A DNA stretch of 64,000 nt. Source: JACCXG01 sp963750935. GTDB lineage: Bacteria > Acidobacteriota > Vicinamibacteria > Vicinamibacterales > 2-12-FULL-66-21. Shown one piece after another: positions 59,099-64,000 of this stretch (position 1 is its first letter; each line of letters starts with the position of its first letter). Location of the stretch: positions 124,001 to 188,000 of the forward strand of contig CAVVSR010000012.1 of the NCBI GenBank assembly GCA_963750935.1, given 5' to 3'. Under the pieces are notes generated by a model. That model ran no database searches, was not told the DNA's origin, and was given only the letters and a program-made list of their open reading frames with translations. A program made the translations under genes and the position numbers.

Positions 59099-61226
59099 GC
59101 TGCCAGCGGAGAAAGATCAGCTGGTCCACGACGTCGCGCAGCTCCAGCGCGAACAGCGCGGCCATGTCATCGGTCGGACGGTCGATGCGAAGCAGCACCG
59201 GCTGCTGCGACCGATCCGACGCGCTTGCCGCCTGCCACGCGGCCGCGGCCTTGCGCGCGTGCACGGCCGGCATCTCGGGATCCTCCTCGGCTCCGGTGAC
59301 CAGCAGTGCCGGATACGCGGTGCCCGCGGTGATTCGCTGATACGGCGAGATCGCGGTCAGCCAGGCGAACTGGACCGCGTCTGCTGCCGATCCGTACTCC
59401 TCGGCCCAGTACGGCGCCGGCGCGAACGTCTGGTGACGGACCAGATCGACGAGCGGGCGAACGAGCAGCGCGGCGCGAAACAGCTCGGGACGGGAGGTCA
59501 CGGCGGCGGCCGCCGCCAGTCCGCCGTTCGTGATGCCGTGGACGCCCAACGTGCGCGGGCTCGCATACCGGTTGGCGACGAGCCATTCCGCGGCCGACAC
59601 CAGGTCGTCCACGGTGTTGCGCTTGCGATCTCGTGCGCCCGCCTCATGCCATGCGTCGCCGTGCTCGCCGCCGCCGCGGACGTGCGGCACCGCCAGGACG
59701 CCGCCGTCCTCGACCCACTGGTAGAAGGGTCCCCAGAACATCGGCGACATGCTCACGTTGAAGGCGCCGTGCGCGGTGACCAGGGTTGGCGCGCGGCCGT
59801 CGCGGGCCAGCCCCTTGCGGTGCACGACGAACATCGTGACCGGTGTGCCGTCCTTCGACGGATACGTGACCAGGCTGACCTCGGCGAACGTACTGTCGAT
59901 CGGGATATCGGGACCGCCCCAGTGGCGCGGCGCCGCCGCGGGGTTCGCGAGGTCGACGCGGTACACCGTCGGAGGATGCGTAAAGCTCGTGAACGCGAGA
60001 AAGGCTTCGGTCCGATCGTCCGCGGCACTCAGGCTGGCCGAGCCGAGACCGGGTTGTGCGATGGCGCCTCGCGGCCGGCCGGTCCGATCGAAGACGTCGA
60101 TCGTCGTGGCAGCGCTGCGCGCGTAGGTTACCGCGATGCTGTCGCGCGCGAACGTGACCGACTGGATCGCGGCATCCGCACGCTCGCCGACGATCGCCCG
60201 CCAGCGCCGCTGCTCGGGCTGCGCGACGCCGACGGCCATGACGCGGCCACGCGGCGCCCCCTTGGTCGTGTGCAGATACAGGGTGTCGCCAATGACGGTG
60301 CCCGCGGCCCGGCCCGGCGTGCCGACGCTGACGACACGCGCGGCGGCGCTGCCCTTGCGGAGGAACTCGTCGAACGGGGCGATCCACAGGTCGTTCGTGT
60401 CCGGCGTGCGCCAGTAACTCAGCACGATCCACCGGCCGTCGCGCGACAGGCTCCCGGACGGCCCGCCGCCCGGCGTCGTCTGCGCCGGCTGCCTGACGTT
60501 TCGATACAGCACGGTATCGGACGTGGGGGCGGTGCCGATGCGGTGGAATGCGCCCTGGCGGCTGAAGGGATCGGCCGGATCGCGAAGGCTGTGATAGAGC
60601 AGGCCCGTCCCATCGGCGAGCCACTCCGGCTCCTGCACGACGTTCGGGAGCTCGAGCGCACGCGTCGACGGCGACGAGGGCCCGTCGACGTCGAGCAGCC
60701 GCAGCGTCGCCACCGGCTCTCCTCCGCGCGTGACGCCGTAAGCCACCACGCGTCCGTCGTCTGACGGCACGAACCACGCGATCGTCGTGCGCCCGCTGGA
60801 ATCGACCTTCAGGGGATCCAGCAGCTCGCGGTCGGCGCCGAGCGCGCCGTCGCGCGCGTAGATGACCGGGTGGGTTCGTGAGCCGGCGCGGCGGGCGAAG
60901 AAATACCGGTTGCCCCGCATCACCGGTGGGGTCACCGAACCGATGCGGAGCAGCGACGTCAGTCTGGCCTCGACGCGGCCGCGATCCGGGAGGCTGTCGA
61001 GCACGCGTCGCGTATACGCGTTCTGCGCGTCGATCCACGCCGAGACCTCGGCGTTGCTCTCCTCGAGCCAGCGATAGTTGTCGACGATCGAAACGCCGTG
61101 AACGACGTCGGTGACGGGCGCGACGCGGGTCGGTGGCGGTGCGGCGGCCCGGCGAGGCTCCGGATCGCCCGCACGACACGCCGCGGCGGTGAGGCACGCT
61201 GCAACCAGCCAGAGCGTCCGCGTCAT
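59079..61226 (-). CDS. prolyl-oligopeptidase (S9A)-like protein with altered catalytic residues
   Basis: 715 residues, the normal length of S9A enzymes, in one open frame from ATG 61226. A short signal or lipoprotein-like N-terminus (LWLVAACLTAAAC) is followed by the seven-bladed propeller (YRWLEESNAEVSAWIDAQN to about 430) and the hydrolase domain (VPHVRGGGEHGDAWHEAG). The nucleophile elbow should read GxSNGG but is GITNGG, with Thr566 in place of Ser. The catalytic His loop (GHGAG in porcine PEP) is replaced by PTDDM near residues 684-688. An Asp remains at 649 (GAEEDPEM). It is therefore probably not a serine peptidase. It overlaps the membrane spermidine-synthase-like gene by 4 nt. Confidence 0.88.
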   Translation of the reverse strand: MTRTLWLVAACLTAAACRAGDPEPRRAAAPPPTRVAPVTDVVHGVSIVDNYRWLEESNAEVSAWIDAQNAYTRRVLDSLPDRGRVEARLTSLLRIGSVTPPVMRGNRYFFARRAGSRTHPVIYARDGALGADRELLDPLKVDSSGRTTIAWFVPSDDGRVVAYGVTRGGEPVATLRLLDVDGPSSPSTRALELPNVVQEPEWLADGTGLLYHSLRDPADPFSRQGAFHRIGTAPTSDTVLYRNVRQPAQTTPGGGPSGSLSRDGRWIVLSYWRTPDTNDLWIAPFDEFLRKGSAAARVVSVGTPGRAAGTVIGDTLYLHTTKGAPRGRVMAVGVAQPEQRRWRAIVGERADAAIQSVTFARDSIAVTYARSAATTIDVFDRTGRPRGAIAQPGLGSASLSAADDRTEAFLAFTSFTHPPTVYRVDLANPAAAPRHWGGPDIPIDSTFAEVSLVTYPSKDGTPVTMFVVHRKGLARDGRAPTLVTAHGAFNVSMSPMFWGPFYQWVEDGGVLAVPHVRGGGEHGDAWHEAGARDRKRNTVDDLVSAAEWLVANRYASPRTLGVHGITNGGLAAAAAVTSRPELFRAALLVRPLVDLVRHQTFAPAPYWAEEYGSAADAVQFAWLTAISPYQRITAGTAYPALLVTGAEEDPEMPAVHARKAAAAWQAASASDRSQQPVLLRIDRPTDDMAALFALELRDVVDQLIFLRWQLSSASS

Positions 61227-63656
61227 TGGCCGGATCCTGCGGCGGCGCGCCGCCGCGACTGCGCCATCGCTTGCGCGATCGCGTCCAGGGATGCCGGCGA
61301 CCCCACAATCGCGGGCGTCGGGAACGTGGCGTAGCGGAGCATGTCGGCGTAGATCGGGGCGCTCTGCTGGAGGTCGAGCCCGAGGCCGGCCAGATACTGC
61401 AGCCTCAGGTTGCGATCGCGATTGATGACGGCATCGGCGAGCCACGGCGTGAGATCGCGGCCCGAGCCCGCGTAGCTCGAGACGAGCGCGACGGCTGAGG
61501 GGATGCCGATGTCTCGCAGCGACTGGGCGACCGCGGCGTGATCCGGCCGGTCGATCAGCGCCTGGAGCGCGTCGACGTCGAGGTGGGGCGGTTCGTTCTG
61601 TGCGGTCAGGACCAGGTCGTAGCCCCGCCCCTCGACGGTATTCCCCCAGACCAGCGTGTGCGGAAACACCTTCACGAACGTGCCGATCTCGCTTTTCACG
61701 CTCTCGACGTTGCTCAAGTACAGCTGCACGAACATCGTCACCACCCCGCCCGGCGCGAGGTGATCCTTCACCGAGTGGAAGAACTCCTCGGTGAAGAGCG
61801 CGGCAGTGCCCTTCACCCACGGGTCGACCAGGTCCGACGTGATCACGTCGAACTTCTCCGTGCTCGTCAACAGGTAGTGGCGTGCGTCGTCGATCTCGAT
61901 CGTGACCTTCGGGTTGTCCGTGACGCGATGGTTGTAGTCGGAGAAGTAGTGCGCGACCGCCGGTGCGAGCCGCTCGATCTCGACAACGGTGACGCGCTCG
62001 ACGCCTGGGGCGATCGCGACCGCGCCGGCCGTGATGCCGGCGCCGAGTCCGATGACGAGGACGTTGCGAGGACGGGCCGGAAGCAGGTGCGAGAGGTGCC
62101 CGAGCAGCCGCTGCAGGCGGAGGTCCTCTCCCTCGCTGGACGCCTGCACCTTGCCGGCAGCGTGGTACACCGGCGCGCCGCTCGCCGTGCGTGAAACCGC
62201 GATGAAGGAGTGAAGTCCCTCTCCGGCGAACGCGATGCTGGTCAGCCCCATCCACGACGCCGAGTTGCGGCCGTAGGCGATGAGCTCGGGTGGAACCGGC
62301 GCGATGCGGACGGCGGCGGCGGACACCAGGAGGATCATCGCCGCGATCGCCACTGCTCGTCCGCCCACGGGACGGGTGATTGCCGGGACCAGCATCATCA
62401 ACGCTGACAGCAGGGCGACCGCGATCAGGATCTGCTGCGCATGCTGACTGCCGACGCTCGCTGCCAGCGCCACTCCCGCGGCCGACCCGCCGATCGCGCC
62501 GATCGTGTTGGCCGCATAGACGCCTGCGACGAGCCGTCCGGGATCCTGCCCGCGGCCGGCGGCTGCCGCCAGGGCCAGCGGAAAGCTTGCGCCCCACAGG
62601 ATGGCGCCGGGGAGGACGACGGCGAGGCAACGGAGCAGGTCGAGGCGCAGCGCGATCCAGGGATCAGCCGGCACGGCGATCGTGGCGTAAGGCAGCCAGC
62701 CTGACAGCAGCCACGCTGCCCACGCGATCGCGAGCCCGAGCCACAGCTGACACCAGCCGAGTGCGCGAGCGGGCGACTGCGACTCGTCTGGCGAGTACCG
62801 CCCCGACGCTGCTGCCGAGGCCAAGCCCGGACAGGAACGCCGCGAGGATCAGGGAGAACGCGTAGACGGTGGCGCCGACGGTCAGTGACAGCAGCCGGGT
62901 CCAGATCACCTCCGAGGCCAGCGCCGTGAATCCGGACAGCGCAATCACCGCATGCGTTACCGTGACAGGGCGCACCACCGCGATGCCGCTCGCAGCGGGG
63001 GACGTTGCCGGCGCGGGGCTCGGGCGCGGCGTGCGCGATGCGACCCGCATCGCCACGGCCGCGACGGTGATGTTGATCGCCGCGGCGACCGAGGTCGCCA
63101 CGGCCATGTCGTAGACGCGGAGCAGGACGAAACCCGCGGCCAGGGTGCCGGCCACCGCCCCGGCGAGGTTGCCCCCGTAGAAGAACCCGAGCCAGGAGAT
63201 GCCGTCGGGCGTCGTTTCCACCCAGCGCGCGACCGCCGGAAGCGTGGCGCCCATCAGCGCCGTCGGCGGCAGCAGGCAGATCGCGGCGACCGCCGCGCGG
63301 AACGCCAGCCCGCCCCCCGTCGAGGCATAGAGATCGTTCACGAAGGGCATCATGACGAGCAGCGCCAGGCCGAAGGCGCCGATGCCGATCTCGAGGCATG
63401 CGTAGACCCGCAGCGGATGACGGTCCGCGCCGACGAGGCGGGGCAGCGCCAGGCTGCCGAGGCACATGCCGCCCATGAACGTGCCGAGGAGGACCGCCAT
63501 CGAGACCGCCGACGATCCGATCACGAGCTGCAGCAGCTGCAGCCAGACCACCTGATAGATCAGCGCGGCGCACCCGCTGCCGGCGAACAGCAGCAGGAGC
63601 GGCAGCAGGTGGCTCGCCTTCGTCGGCGCCGCGGCGGGCTTTCCACGAGTGCGCAT
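61223..63656 (-). CDS. membrane-fused spermidine synthase-like protein, apparent frameshift
   Basis: Repaired length is about 810 residues. The N-terminal two thirds are an integral membrane part with many helices (LLPLLLLFAGSGCAALIYQVVWLQLLQLVIGSS, MGGMCLGSLALPRL, HAVIALSGFTALASEVIWTRLLSL). The C-terminal about 300 residues form a spermidine-synthase-type Rossmann domain (VLVIGLGAGITAGAVAIA, VTVVEIERLAPAVAHYFSDYN, KVTIEIDDARHYLLTSTEKFDVITSDLVDPWVKGTAALFTEEFF). The frame breaks at GG 62790-62791; removing one base gives VLADESQSPARALGWCQ. Such fusions are common in acidobacteria and planctomycetes. Function beyond aminopropyltransferase-like fold is unknown; the normal DxxD-type acidic sites (EIE, DDA, SDLVDP) are present. 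Confidence 0.82.
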
Positions 63657-63767
63657 CCTGGGAGCGTGCGGACTATCTTAGTCGACCGTCATCGCCGGTC
63701 GTTCGCGCCGCCCCCGCGAACGGCCGTGCTACGATGCGCGGCGCAGAACATCAACCGGAGCAGACAG

Positions 63768-64000
63768 ATGATGCAGGCTAGATATCGTGGGCTCGTGGTC
63801 CTCGCGGTGACGCTGGCGATCCAGGTCGCGGTCGCCGCTGACGTGCTCGTCCTGCGCGACGGGCGGCGCGTCGAAGGCGTGCTGGTCGGGGTCCGCGGCA
63901 GCGCGATCGAGTTCGAGCACCATGGTGGAACCGAGGACGGCCGGGTGCGCCGCTACGACCGCAACGAGATCCGCGCCATCCAGTTCGACGATGGCCGGCT
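63768..64000 (+). CDS. partial exported protein of unknown function
   Basis: Runs off the end of the window. ATG 63768 (or 63771) follows GGAG at about 63756-63759. The first about 25 residues are a signal peptide (MQARYRGLVVLAVTLAIQVAVAA), then a small beta domain DVLVLRDGRRVEGVLVGVRGSAIEFEHHGG, a pattern seen in exported SH3-like/Sm-like small domains of acidobacteria (LRDGRRVEG). Divergent from the spermidine-synthase-like gene. Only about 78 residues are visible. Confidence 0.7.
   Translation, partial: MMQARYRGLVVLAVTLAIQVAVAADVLVLRDGRRVEGVLVGVRGSAIEFEHHGGTEDGRVRRYDRNEIRAIQFDDGR

Overview
The window looks like a chromosomal piece of a high-GC, diderm soil bacterium, most likely an acidobacterium of the Vicinamibacteria type. 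Pointers are an ADOP-type orphan permease (a family named for acidobacteria), a B12-dependent class II ribonucleotide reductase, a TamB/Omp85/SurA-like outer-membrane set, many lipoproteins, and abundant GTG/TTG starts with 1-4 nt gene overlaps. No tRNA, rRNA, CRISPR array, prophage or insertion-sequence transposase was recognised. The taxonomic assignment is inference.

Layout. 0-6.7 kb: PAS histidine kinase (-), a one-ORF sigma/anti-sigma fusion, an exported Pro-rich protein, a lipoprotein, an APC permease and a small membrane protein. 6.7-11.8 kb: a PEGA surface-type protein, the HslVU protease, a lipoprotein and an FAH-family enzyme. 11.9-16.2 kb: transaldolase and a complete biotin-dependent acyl-CoA carboxylase (CT, BC, BCCP) with translational overlaps. 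16.2-23.9 kb: TamB-like, Omp85 and SurA-like genes, an envelope-biogenesis operon. 23.9-40.4 kb: a surface-glycan region with four GT4 glycosyltransferases, GT39-like membrane proteins, two methyltransferases, a DUF2062 protein, a CPBP protease and a lipoprotein. 40.5-44.4 kb: an NtrC-type regulator, its kinase and a lipoprotein. 44.5-47.7 kb: nrdJ with an NrdR-box/promoter/leader region and a strong terminator. 47.7-50.9 kb: an inactive HtrA-like protein next to a LuxR-type regulator with a degenerate receiver, a vapBC pair with an iterated operator, a DinB protein and a broken ECF sigma gene. 50.9-53.7 kb: the ADOP permease flanked on both sides by inverted-repeat elements whose arms are heptanucleotide arrays. 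53.7-64 kb: phosphodiesterase-like, alpha/beta hydrolase, M24 peptidase, AsmA-like, a prolyl-oligopeptidase-like protein lacking two catalytic residues, a membrane spermidine-synthase-like protein and a partial exported protein.

A warning for any reader: at least twelve frame breaks, all equivalent to one extra base and mostly an extra C in a C run of the coding strand, split otherwise normal genes. The simplest reading is uncorrected insertion errors in the assembly. Two loci (23.9-24.6 kb and 50.3-50.9 kb) have several indels of mixed sign and may be true pseudogenes.

The most novel items are (1) the heptad-armed inverted repeats around the ADOP gene, (2) the dead-HtrA plus phosphorylation-independent LuxR-type pair, (3) the S9A pseudo-peptidase, and (4) the sigma/anti-sigma fusion.
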